Part shown: positions 13,457 to 23,214 of the stretch, piece after piece
Numbering within the stretch: position 1 is the stretch's first letter
Layout of the letters: every line of letters starts with the position of its first letter
NCBI GenBank assembly: GCA_950295325.1
Contig: OX485804.1
Coordinates: 53,816,001 to 53,880,000, forward strand
From: Polytrichum commune
Taxonomy: Eukaryota > Streptophyta > Polytrichopsida > Polytrichales > Polytrichaceae
Direction of reading: 5' to 3'
DNA: 64,000 bases
Program-made: the position numbers and the translations under genes
The notes under the pieces: generated by a model
What the model was told of the DNA's origin: nothing
Seen by the model: only the letters and a program-made list of their open reading frames with translations
The model's database searches: none

Positions 13457-13675
13457 CATTGGTTATCCCGATTAGTGCGTGTTATTATTCGGAGTCACGC
13501 AATGTTATAACTATTTAATGAAAATGTAATATTTGATGAATCAAAATCATTTATGTTTTATAGTGTCCGAACAACCTATTCGACTTTCGTTAGGAAAAAT
13601 CGAACTCCCGAGGAAGACGTTATAGCACTACGTAACTCCAAATCTTGTAACACGCACTAATTGGGATAATCGGTG
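13457..13675. mobile_element. TA-flanked MITE
   Basis: The 219-base element has inverted ends CATTGGTTATCCCGATTAG and, read from the other strand, CACCGATTATCCCAATTAG, continuing GTGCGTGTTA on both sides. The flanks are the dinucleotide TA (13455-13456 and 13676-13677), which points to a Tc1/mariner-type mover, although the ends are not the classic Stowaway sequence. A left-truncated relative is at about 20919-21114. Confidence 0.75.
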
Positions 13676-13801
13676 TAGTAAGTGCTCGTTATATTGAAGT
13701 TGAACCCTGTAGAGAAACATGGCTTGAGGAATAAGGTTGAGGGGTGGTGGGTCCAGCCTCAAAGGAGGGTGGGCCCCAATCATGCTTTAGACATGGACTT
13801 A

Positions 13802-14349
13802 GGGCCAAGTTCCATGTACCAGTCCCGGTCCGTTTTTTTCAAAATAAATGGGTGGGCCGGTGAAAAGAGGGTGGTGCCATGTGCCCATCCTTCTCACCCA
13901 AGGACTGGTACCCCCCATGGATGGGTGTCCCACATTTTGTGTTGTGCAAGAACGGGTGCCAAAGGACCGGCGATCCTAACGGTCACAAGAAGGACATGTG
14001 CCGGTTAGAAAGCTCCGGTGACCGGATCGGCCGGTCACCTAGGGTGCACCCTTGGATACTAAAGGCCACTTTGTTCTTCTAGTCTCTTCTTTTGAGGAGT
14101 ACTCCTAGGGAACGTGTATTTTATGATGTTTTTAGAATCTAGATGACCTTCATTGCCGGTGACCTTCATAAAGTGTCATGTCTTATCACTCACCAAATTT
14201 AGTTAGAAAGTAGGAAATCGAAAAAAACCGGCACCCCACATAGAAGTACCCCTCCATAAAATGGGTGACATCACCCATTTTTTGGATGATGTCACCCGTT
14301 TCTCACCCATTTAAAAAACGAACCGGGACTGGCACATGGAACTTGGCCC
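13802..14349. mobile_element. TIR element with >45-base inverted ends
   Basis: The left end GGGCCAAGTTCCATGTACC and the complement of the right end GGGCCAAGTTCCATGTGCC continue as inverted repeats through CAGTCCCGGT and a run of T. The shared flank is TA (TTA on the left, TAA on the right). It is 548 bases long; the interior holds chance ORFs only. The long, well-matched ends suggest a fairly recent insertion. Confidence 0.8.
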
Positions 14350-14375
14350 TAACCGGGTGGAGTTAAGGAGGGTTA

Positions 14376-14763
14376 GAGCAAGCCCAGTCGTTCTTGGATC
14401 TGCATCTGCATCCGGGAATGAAAAGTGGCCTCCACCCAGAATGCAGATGCATATCCAGGAAAAACTGCCACTCATTCTACCTTACTACCAAAGAATTTCC
14501 TCTAAAATGATTTGTAGTTTTTTGCGGCCCTACCACATTGAGTTGTCTTTAGTTAAAAGCCGCCATGAAGTTGTTTGTCCTTAGTTGATAGCAGGTTCCC
14601 TGCATATCTCGCCGAAATGCAGGGAGTTTTGCACTTCCTGTATTACTTTACATCCAATTTTAGGGTGTAGCGCGGTGACTGGGCCAGTATCCTGCATCTG
14701 CATCCGCATCGCGGATGAGAAAGCGCAGATGCAGATGCAAGTGCATGGTCACTGGGCTTGCCC
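14376..14763. mobile_element. Harbinger-like MITE with TTA duplication
   Basis: The inverted ends are GAGCAAGCCCAGT (left) and GGGCAAGCCCAGT (complement of right), flanked by TTA at 14373-14375 and 14764-14766. Subterminal copies of the phrase CTGCATCTGCATCC occur in both orientations near each end. The element is 388 bases with no coding capacity. It lies only 26 bases from the preceding TIR element. Confidence 0.75.
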
Positions 14764-14854
14764 TTAGAGGGATATCCGACTTCAAATTGCATGCGTCCGG
14801 GTATGGACCGACGAACCTCGGTAGGAGCCGAATGTAACCCACGTGGTATATACA

Positions 14855-15453
14855 TGCAAGGGCGGGGCCATGGGGTTCAGCCCCCTTGACATCAGTAGTA
14901 GAAAATTATGCCAAAATGATTAGAATTTTATTTTTTATTTTTGTTTTGCAAGTGTAATGTTAAAATTTTCGGGACGTGTAATGCACCGTTGGAAAGGTGC
15001 TTTGAAGACCTTTCTGACGATAGATTACAAGCCCCCAAATTCCTAAAATTTGAGTTGGTAAAACCAAAAAAAAAAATTGCAGTCGTTTAGCGACCGCAGA
15101 GCGGGCTGGTCAAAAGAACTGCAATGGGAAATCGACAATGGTTTTTTTTTGCAATTGTTTCTACGAGTGCATCGAAGGAAAGTCGGGCATCCACTTATTA
15201 TTGACGATGTTTATTGGCGATGATTGGGTGGTCGATTTGATGATCATCCATATCGAAAAGAACATTGCCAAAACTTTGGATATTAACGACATTATCAAAA
15301 AAATTATAGGGATGTCAACTCGATGAGTCCAAATCCCTCAATATATAATCAAATTCAACCACCTATTAAAACTTGAAAATAAAATATACATTGAATATTT
15401 CCATATTTTGAAGTCAACCCCCCCCCCCCGAGTCAAAATCATGGCTCCGCCCC
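14855..15453 (+). mobile_element. Internally deleted hAT element with transposase fossil
   Basis: A perfect eight-base direct repeat TATATACA (14847-14854 and 15454-15461) flanks a 599-base element whose ends both carry GGGCGGRGCCATG in inverted orientation, followed inward by a G/C homopolymer (11 C near 15418). Eight-base duplications and GGGGCGGAGCCA ends are characteristic of plant hAT elements. The small plus-strand frame at about 15180-15310 reads GDDWVVDLMIIHIEKNIAKT, which resembles the C-terminal dimerisation tail of hAT transposases. The rest of the transposase is gone, so it cannot move by itself. Confidence 0.8.
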
Positions 15454-15479
15454 TATATACAGGGCATCGGCCGACCATG

Positions 15480-15625
15480 AGGGGTAATTCAACCAAACAG
15501 CTATGTTCTCTATCCAGGTTTCTATCATTCATCAGGGGTAGCTCGCCCAGAAGGGCATGTTCTCTTGCCATGTATCATCCGCCCATCAAGGGGTAGCTCG
15601 GCTAGAAGGGGTATGTTCTCTCTCT
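15480..15625. repeat. Three-unit tandem repeat, about 54 bases
   Basis: Three successive units begin GGGGTA(A/G)(T/C)TC and end in TGTTCTCT, spaced about 54 bases apart; the last runs into a short (TC)n tract before GTTAGGTTG. No coding role is apparent. Confidence 0.6.
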
Positions 15626-15639
15626 CTCTCCGTTAGGTT

Positions 15640-16490
15640 GTTGGGCTGTGATTTAGAGTTTGGACTTTGGAGAGCTTGAATGTGTTGATCTTGCTCCTCT
15701 TGTCGGTAATTCTTGGGCCTTGCAGCAACAGTTTGTTGATGGTTGTTCTTCAATAAGCTTCAAAACCCTCTTTTCCTTTTTGTTTTTTGTTTTTTTTTCT
15801 CCTCTTTTCTTGCTTGCTAGGTTGCAAACCACAAGCTACTTGCCATGACTGACTACAATCTATACTAAAACCTCTGCATTCACTCACACATTGAGAGAAA
15901 ATTCTGCCCCGGGTTCGACTTGATGCAGAAACCTCGACTTGCCCTGGGATTGCAGTTAAAATTATTTGGGTGATTCATCGTTTGCCTACCCCTCCCAATG
16001 AAAGACCAACTACGTCAACACCCCCCAAAACCCTCACCTTTTAATAGCAAACCCCACAGGAAAAAATAAATCCTCGTGTAAATTTCGACTTTCGATCGAG
16101 TAACCACAATCTGAGCTCGACCCTCCTCCGATCGATGTGTCTCCTCCTCCGGAAAACTTCGAGACTAAGTTTTCCGGGTCTTGATAAGTTCGCGTTGCAA
16201 TCAAACTTGTCAAGGCATTCCTAGAGCCCGGGGTTAGAAATCGCTCATGATAAATGTCTCACCGGAGACACCAAATGCATGAGCTAGGGGTTTTGAAACT
16301 TGGCGCAAAAATTTAACACAAAACTACGTGAGAGAGATTCAACAGGGTTCCCTGTTGGTGCACGACAAGCATCATTTCTTCGACCGAAGGTGCGGGCAAC
16401 GGAGGAGACATAATCGAAACCCTAACCCTAGAGAACGTGACGTGGCCGCCTCACACGCCTGCATTTCGGGAAAGGCCCACAAGCCTGCTT
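15640..16490. repeat. Module B copy and flanking gene-free sequence
   Basis: 15640-15835 is a diverged copy of the T/G-rich module B (TTGATCTTGCTCCTCTTG, then TCTTGGGCCTTG, then a T-rich tract and GCTAGGTTGCAAACCA) that recurs at 18.36, 19.38 and 19.78 kb. The remaining sequence to 16490 shows no gene; two plant telomere-like units AACCCTAACCCTAG at about 16417 are too few to matter. Confidence 0.5.
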
Positions 16491-16495
16491 CTCGA

Positions 16496-16690
16496 CAATG
16501 TCTAGTGAGATTTTTGGGCATAAGTGGTCCATATCATGTTGCTTCCATGACCAACCGGTTACGTGGTTGATAAGTCATGGTAAGTAGTTTCACGAAGTCT
16601 TCAATTTGAACCGGTTATTTCTCAAACTCGACCGGTGCATCTCTAAATAGTGGTCGCTTATTTAGAGATGCACCGGTTCATCGTTGGTAG
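16496..16690 (+). repeat. Degraded copy of CAGTG-end hAT-like MITE (module A)
   Basis: It starts CAATGTCTAGTGAGATTTTT and shares GGGCATAA, CCAACCGGTTAC, AAGTCTTCAATTTGAA and CCGGTTATTTCTC with the intact copy at 32122-32347. Near its right end it contains a local hairpin made of TCTCTAAATA and its complement. No clear target duplication survives. Confidence 0.6.
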
Positions 16691-16699
16691 GTTACTCCT

Positions 16700-18360
16700 C
16701 TTGCTCATCTTATTTTGTTTTTTTTTGTTCGATCTTGCTCGTCTTGCTAGTAGCTCTTGAGCCTTTGTCAGCCCAAAACCCACACCCTTGCATGCATCCT
16801 AGTCCAGGTGGGGGGGTTGGTACTCACATGTCATTACTTCCACACAGAGTTTCAATGTATAATTCCAAAATACTCACTTGGAATTCACATGAGTATACAA
16901 CTCAATTCAAATAACATAAGGTCATGAGTATTGAAAGAATACTCTGCCTCTTTATACTCAATTCACACCGGTTACTTCCTAACCATTACTTCATCTAACT
17001 CAAACCAACTAATTCTAAAGTCTATGCTATCTATCTTTCAAATCTTAACATTTAGTGGCAAATCCTCACTAGGCCCAAGTAACTAACTACCCCATACTAA
17101 TATCAGCAAGAGATCAGCACTTCAGTCTTCAAGGATCGGATGTAATTCCACGTTGTTCCCCTTCGGTGGGAGCCCGTCAGATGCCCGTCATCCCACCCTT
17201 CAACACCCGTCAAAACGGCCAGTCGAACCTGGGATCGCCTACTCGGCTGATCTAGTCCCCAAGTCTGCAGAGGCTCTAACTCTGTTTCCTCCTCTCCGTT
17301 ACTCGCACATTCGGCCAGCTGCAGCTCATGCCCAGCTCAACGACTTACTTGCTGATCCCACCGAACCCAATCCACTTGGCAGCATCCTCCCTCTTCCAAC
17401 TGATTAGTGAGATTTCGTAACAGCTTGCATGCTGCCTTGGCTAGTATTCGACACTCATACCTAGTCGCCGAGAGGAGAATGACGCTTCTCGATTCCCCGC
17501 TTCCCCGGCGCAACCTCACAGACAGAGCGCCTTCGGCTGCCTAGCAGTCTGTAGCAATTTTGCATTCAAATGGGTGACTGTGCAGGTCGATGTGCTTCGA
17601 CTGAGGTAGCACCTGCTAACGCCTAAGCCAATCCTGTGATTCGATTCTCCTTTTCTGTCCCCATCCTTTGTTCAATTAGCACCCGAGTTCACACTCTCCC
17701 AGTTGGGAGCGGCAGCCATTCAACCAGAATGAATCGGCAGCCTCATTCATCTTTGATGGCTATTGATTCAAAGACCCACCGCTTAAGGCAGAGCCTTGTC
17801 GCCCAGCTGTGCTTCAATCTTCCCCCTTCCGATCCAATGCAGGGGTTCTCCCACATTGTTGCTCTCCCTTAGCCATTCAACTCTCAACCCTCCCAGCCAT
17901 CGCTGCTTCCCGATCTGTGTCGGACCGAATTCGGCCAGCAACCTCGCATGGTAGCCGCCCCTGTTCACCGTACCGAGAGAGAGGAAGAGAGAGGAGGGAG
18001 GGAGATGAGAGAGGGCATCCCACAACCATGACCTCTCTAACCTTTTCCTACTTAGTAGGAACTTATCTTATCCACTAACTCCTTACCCCCTAAACCAACA
18101 AGAACACGTTCTAATTCAAACATTTAAATTCAAGGCTCTTCCCCTTGCCTCATCAAACACTACTACTCTAATCAAAACACTCCCTAATGCCACTAATCCT
18201 CTACTTAACCACACAAAATGGCTTAAGGCCTAAACGTAAATCCACACCAAGCCTCACTCTTTTTATACTTTTACTTGTCTTAACAACACTCCAAATGCAA
18301 TTCTAAGTAGATCTTAAACATAAAACAAATATGAGCACTCATTTTGGGCTCATAGCCTTG
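16700..18360. other. Gene-free; GC-richer patch 17.1-18.05 kb
   Basis: The patch at 17.1-18.05 kb has more G and C than its surroundings and several overlapping short ORFs, but none carries a motif I recognise and they sit on both strands. It may be a captured gene fragment or an eroded element. Nothing else was seen. Confidence 0.4.
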
Positions 18361-20010
18361 GAGCAATTAATGTTGTTGATGGTCACTCTTTCCAGGTAAT
18401 CTTTGAAAGTTTTTTTATACATGTTTTTTATTTTCTTGCTTGGTAGGTTGCAAACCATGTTTGGGGAGATTTTTGGGCACAATCGGCTAAGATCCTAGTG
18501 TTCCCATAACCAATTGGATACATGTTAGTAAGTCATCGTTAACCCTCTTGATAGCTAACCATTGGGATTTTAGGCATGTAGAACCCGGCCACGGACAATG
18601 CACAACGTTTATTTGCATAAAGTGGAGCTCTAAGGCTCTACATTATCTTATGCAAGAAGGGGACGACACACTATGTGGATTCTCATGTGAGCACTCCCAA
18701 GCTTGGGCGGTAACCAATGTGACCAACATTAAACAAGTTTTAAAGCCCTACTTCCTTAACCGGTTTTCTTTTAATGCAATATTTGAGCCCTTATCCAAAA
18801 TGCTACCCATTACCCGTTGGTTGGTGTGATTCCTAACCCTGCCACGTATCCTTTCTTTAGCCGCCTTTGTTGCTTTCTTCGGAGGGTGGGTTAACAATCA
18901 TGATAAATAGTTTTCATGAAGTCTTCAACTTGAACCGGTTATTTATGAAAGGTAACTAGTGCATTTGTAACTAGTGATCGGTTTTCCATGTTTATTGTTG
19001 GTAGGTTGTAGGGCACCACGGGCCTTGGCTTGATGGTCAGGGCTCATGGCCCCCAATGAGGAGGTTGTGGGTTCTATTCCCCATGCTGGCGTGGTGCTCA
19101 CCACCTTAGTCCACCCAATTATGGTGGGGGGTCCTTGGACCTTGTTGTATGGGTACCTCAAAGCCCTTTGGGGGGATTCCATGTCCGGTATCCTCAAGGC
19201 ACTAGTGGCTAGCTAGGAACTAGTATAGTGTGTCACTATAGTGCCCACCCCGAGAGGGGTTAGTAGTCCTGCACCACTGGTATTATGCCCTGAGGGTATA
19301 AATACCAAGGGTGGGTCAAACAGGCATTCCAATCACGTTGATCACATGGTCAACGTTTCTTCTCTCTCTCTCTCTCTCTAGGTTGTTCTTCTTGATGATG
19401 TTGTCCTGTTTGGTAGATCTTACTCCTCTTACTAGTAGTTCTTGGGCCTTGGAGCTATTGTTGGTCATCCTTCCAAGGTAAGATTTGAAAATTTTGCTTG
19501 TTTTTTTCTTGTTTGGTAGGTTGCATGCAGTGTTTAGGGAGATTTTTGGGGTAATCAATAGATCCTAGTGTTACCACAACCAACCGGTTACATGTTGACA
19601 CCTTTCGGTTTAATTTAATAAATTTGAAGAACGATTTTGTAGATTACTCTAAACTCTCAAACATGAGAAGTCATGATAAGTAGTAGTTTTCTTGAAGTCT
19701 TCAATTTGAACTAGTTATTTCTCGAACTCAACAAATGCATATGTAACTTGTTGTAAGTTTTTCCCATTCATTGTTTGTAGGTTGATCTTCCTGTTGATGT
19801 AGTTATTTTTGGTTGACCTTGCTCCTATTTGTGGTAGTTCTTGGGTCTTGGAGGAGGAGCAAATGTTGTTGGTTGTCCTTCTAACTTTTGCTTTTATTTT
19901 TTATTTTTCTCTTCTCCTTTCATCCTAGGTAAGTGCATGCAATGTCTAGGGAGAATTTTGGGCATAATTAGTCAAGAGATCATGGTGTTCCCCTAACCAA
20001 TTGGATACAT
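18361..20010. repeat. Composite tandem array of modules B and A
   Basis: Two modules alternate: B (T/G-rich, about 155 bases, with CTTGGGCCTTGGAG and TTGGTAGGTTG) and A (the CAGTG-end MITE, about 220-250 bases). The order is B 18361-18450, A 18453-19001 (interrupted at about 18545-18890 by unrelated sequence), then a SINE, B 19379-19525, A 19528-19775, B 19783-19938, A (partial) 19945-20010. The B-A unit repeats with a step of about 410 bases around 19.37-19.78 kb. TTGGTAGG occurs on both sides of the A modules. Confidence 0.65.
19009..19378 (+). mobile_element. tRNA-type SINE with target duplication
   Basis: The seven-base direct repeat TAGGTTG (19002-19008 and 19379-19385) flanks a 370-base insertion that begins GGGCACCACGGGCC, has an A-box-like TGGCTTGATGG and a B-box-like GGGTTCTATTCCCC about 40 bases later, and ends in a (TC)n tail. 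These are the known marks of a tRNA-derived SINE. The insertion splits the composite array exactly at the join between an A and a B module. Confidence 0.7.
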
Positions 20011-20918
20011 GTTAAGAAATCTCGATAAGCAGTTAACAAATCATGAATATGTAGTTTTGTTCATTTTTGGGTATCTTGCTCCTCTGGTTGGTAGTTTGAG
20101 TACGATGTTGGTCATTATCTTCTATTTCTTAAATTGTTGAAGTTTGTGTAAGTTGTGTTGTTGTTGTTGTCCTCTTTTTTGCTAGTCCTAGCTCTTCAGG
20201 TTACTCATGCTAATGTTCTTGTTATTTACTGATGTTTTCCCATTTTTGTTGCTCATAATGTTTTTGTTGGGTGTGCAAATTTGTTGGCATTCATCAACGC
20301 TCTTCACGGATATAACGATCCTTGTTGTTTGTGTAGATTGATTTTTTGCATTTGTATTGCCATTGTTTCATTTTCATGTTTTGTTTTCTTTTGTTAAAGT
20401 ACATTTTAGTGTAGGTGTAGGTGTACATGAGAAGCAACAACATGTATTGTCTTTGTGTTGTGTTATACATGTTAAGTGTTGATTCATAGATTGGGTTTTT
20501 GTTGTCACTAGTTGTAACTGTTAGTGTTTTGAAGTTGTTGAAGCCATTGGATGTTTGGAGGGTTGGGAATTTTTAGCTCCCAACCAGTGGGGGGCTTCAA
20601 GCCAAACACAATTATGCTAAGGGAAATATGTCTTTTTCTTTTTCTTTTTCTTTTCTTTTCTATTTTTCCCCCAAGTTCAAAGGGATTCAAAATTAAGACT
20701 AAAAAAATGAAAACTAGCTAGAATTTCAACCAAACATGTGATTTTGAAAACCGACTATAATTTTGAAAATCCATATTTCAACCAAAGTCTCATTTGCAAT
20801 GAAGGGAAATCAATCATTTTAGGTTGATAGGGCCCAATTTCAACCAACCAAGTTTGGGCTCCGACTAGTTGACCCCAACTCAACCAATTTTTGGAGGGTT
20901 GGTTGAAAAATCTTTTTG
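20011..20918. other. Gene-free, T-rich
   Basis: T/G-rich sequence, probably more eroded module B material, with a TTTTTC microsatellite near 20630-20660. No gene seen. Confidence 0.45.
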
Positions 20919-21114
20919 GTGCATGTTACTATTTGAAGTTATGCAATGATGTAATTATTAGATGAGAATGTAATATTACCAAACAAAGTCATTTATGTTC
21001 CATATGTTTGAATGATATATTGAACTTTCATTAGTCAAAATTGAACTCATGAGTAAGATGTTATTGCACTGTGTAATTCCGAATAGTTCCACACACTAAT
21101 TGGGATAATCGGTG
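20919..21114. mobile_element. Left-truncated TA-type MITE
   Basis: Over about 190 bases it follows the element at 13457-13675 (ATGCAATGATGTAA, ATGAGAATGTAATATT, ATTGAACT and the right end ACACTAATTGGGATAATCGG), but the outer part of the left inverted repeat is missing. Confidence 0.6.
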
Positions 21115-21120
21115 TAGTTA

Positions 21121-21320
21121 CATATGGACCGGTTGAATTTGAAAAATAACCGGTCGAGGTTCAAGACTTGAGAAAAATTACCAATCTTTTAGAGAACTCT
21201 AGAGAATGTGCCTTGAATCAATAATGAAAATCCGAAAGACGTAAACATGTAACCGATTGGACTTAGAAACACGAGGATCTTCATCTCTTATGCCCAAAAA
21301 TCTCCCCGGGCATCGTCAAG
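21121..21320 (-). repeat. Reverse-oriented partial hAT-like MITE (module A)
   Basis: It reads as the complement of module A: GGACCGGTTGAATTTGA, AACATGTAACCGATTGGA, CTTAGAAACACGAGGATC, then TATGCCCAAAAATCTCCC, matching the internal and left-end features of the copy at 32122-32347. Its right-hand end (the MITE's 5' end) is CCCGGGCA rather than the expected CACTG, so it is degraded. Confidence 0.55.
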
Positions 21321-22132
21321 AACTCATTTGCATGGTTCACAGTCCACATCCATTTGAAGGTGAATATTGGACCCCCCCCCCCAAAAAAAAAAGGAAAAAT
21401 AAAAGATGAAGAAAAAATTAAAAAAACCAAAGGTACCCACTCGTTCTCACTATGTATATCACTAATCTGGAGGTGCATTCCTTCTTCTAAGGGCATTTGA
21501 ATGTTCTTGTGAAGCAAAACAAAGTTCATTGACATCAATGAAACTCTTGCCAATATCTTCAAGCATCTTGATGATCAAGTACTTTCATGTGCAGCAAGGG
21601 GGGGGGGGGGACAACATATGATAAGAGTATATTTGTTTTGTTATGTGACATGCATGTTGGAGTGTGACTATCCTCAAACTTACCCAATTTGAATGTTGTG
21701 TGCCTGGATTGATTGAGCTTTATCTCTTGAGATGCTAGAAAAACAAAAACAAATCCAAAAATCATGAAAATTTTGGGCAAGGTTTGAATGATAAGAATAT
21801 AGGACCATGAAAACAAATAGTTTTATATGCAACAATCTTGAGTGCACACTAAGAGAGAAAAAGAGAGAAAAACTTCGGTCTCCGGAGGAGGCCGACGTGA
21901 ATTAAGTGTTTGTTCGATCCACCCCCAATCCGATGCCCACAGGACAAAGGTATGAAAGTACAGATCTACTCCTCCCTTTCGAGAGTAGACACTATAGTCA
22001 CCAGTCACCAGTAACAAGGACCATAATGGTTAGTTTTTAGGTATTATTAATATGAGTGTGGCCATCCATTCTTTAGTGCATTGTTAGTAGGTGGAGTGGG
22101 GTGGCTTAGTTGTTAGGGTTTTATAGCTTTAT
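21321..22132. other. Gene-free; homopolymers and LINE 3' flank
   Basis: Contains about 12 C followed by 10 A at 21371-21392 and a run of 13 G near 21598-21611. No gene seen. The 3' untranslated end of the LINE on the minus strand must lie somewhere in the right part, but I see no poly(A) or simple-repeat tail to mark it. Confidence 0.45.
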
Positions 22133-23214
22133 CTATGGGGGGTCTAAAGATTGGGGAAGTGGTTGATGGTTTTCTATTCTTCTTTTGTGGAGGAGGATAG
22201 ACATGGCATATTTTATAGCGATAGTATTGATGTTTTTAAAGGTGTTTTTAATGGTAAGCATAGGTATTTTAAATTTATTTTCGAGTGATTTCATTGATGG
22301 GATGTATGTGGTGGCTCTGGCGCCTGCAGTGATTATAATAAGGGGGTCAACTTTCCATCCTCTGGTAGCAATGTTGTCTATTAATGGTCTGTATTTGCTA
22401 TTTTTTGCTTCGATTGTTTCAGGTGAGAATCTGTCATTACAGTATGTGAATTCGATGAATTGTATGGTGAGGTTGGGGTCTATGTCTGTGGGGGGGGGGG
22501 GGCATTTTGGTATGGTAATCCTCTAACACAAAGGATATTAGGTCTAAATCTGGCGTTACAATGGCATCTTTGTGTACCGCATGTGCAAGGGAGTAGCCAA
22601 TTGGGAACGGTGTTTTCTTGGGGTGTGTTATTGAAGGTGCCAGCATTCATGAGAGTATAGCATCGAGATTTTTCGGATGAAATTAATAGTTTCCTAATTT
22701 CCCATACTGCTTTGTTGTGTCTTTTGACATGAAGTGAGTGTATGTGTTGTTGCTTACAAGTAAGTAGTACATGTAACCATGTATCCGGTTCGTAATGGGG
22801 CATGTAATAGATGGATTGCAAATGGGGCACGTAATAGATGGATATGTTTGCCTACCAAAGAACAATTGTTTTCGAGCATTACCCATATAAGTTCCAGTTC
22901 AGAATTTGATGAGGCATGATTTTTGTTTATCTGTGATTTCCGGGTTTTCCCAAAATTCATTAGAGAGTTCTTTGTCTATATCTGCATTTCCTGTCCATTT
23001 GTAAGTGTTAGGGGTTTGTGTGGCCATGTTTTCCAAGTTATTTTCCCTATCATATTTTATAATTTGTTTTTCTAGGAATCTAACGGGGCCTTTATCAGGA
23101 ATTTCCGTCATTGAGGCCCAGACATCCTTTTGGTAATAGTATGGGGTAGCATGGGCATGTTCATATGGGTGAATGGCAATTCTGTGGTCTAGTTCTAGGT
23201 GTAAGCTCGATTTT
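22133..23214 (-). pseudogene. LINE C-terminal domain: CCHC knuckle and putative RLE
   Basis: The frame reads HAHATPYYYQKDVW...FLEKQIIKYD...NARKQLFFGRQTYP, then CPIC and, after a local duplication of about 30 bases near 22793-22845, EPDTWLHVLLTC, giving a C-x2-C...H-x4-C knuckle. It continues RHNKAVWEI...NTVPNWLLPCTCGTQRCHC, FRPNILCVRG, and after a poly-G tract at 22488-22502 (coding C run), TIQFIEFTYCNDRF...GWKVDPLIIITAGARAT. A CCHC knuckle before an RPD...E fold is the known layout of restriction-like endonucleases of R2/NeSL/Dualen-type LINEs. Here the presumed RPD is RPN, which would remove one metal ligand. Confidence 0.65.

Noticed and set aside
15420-15625. CRISPR-like short repeats
   Set aside because: Three diverged units of about 54 bases in a plant nuclear context are a plain tandem repeat.
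17153-18078. Possible gene in the GC-richer patch
   Set aside because: ORFs on both strands overlap, are under 90 codons and lack motifs or consistent splice joins.
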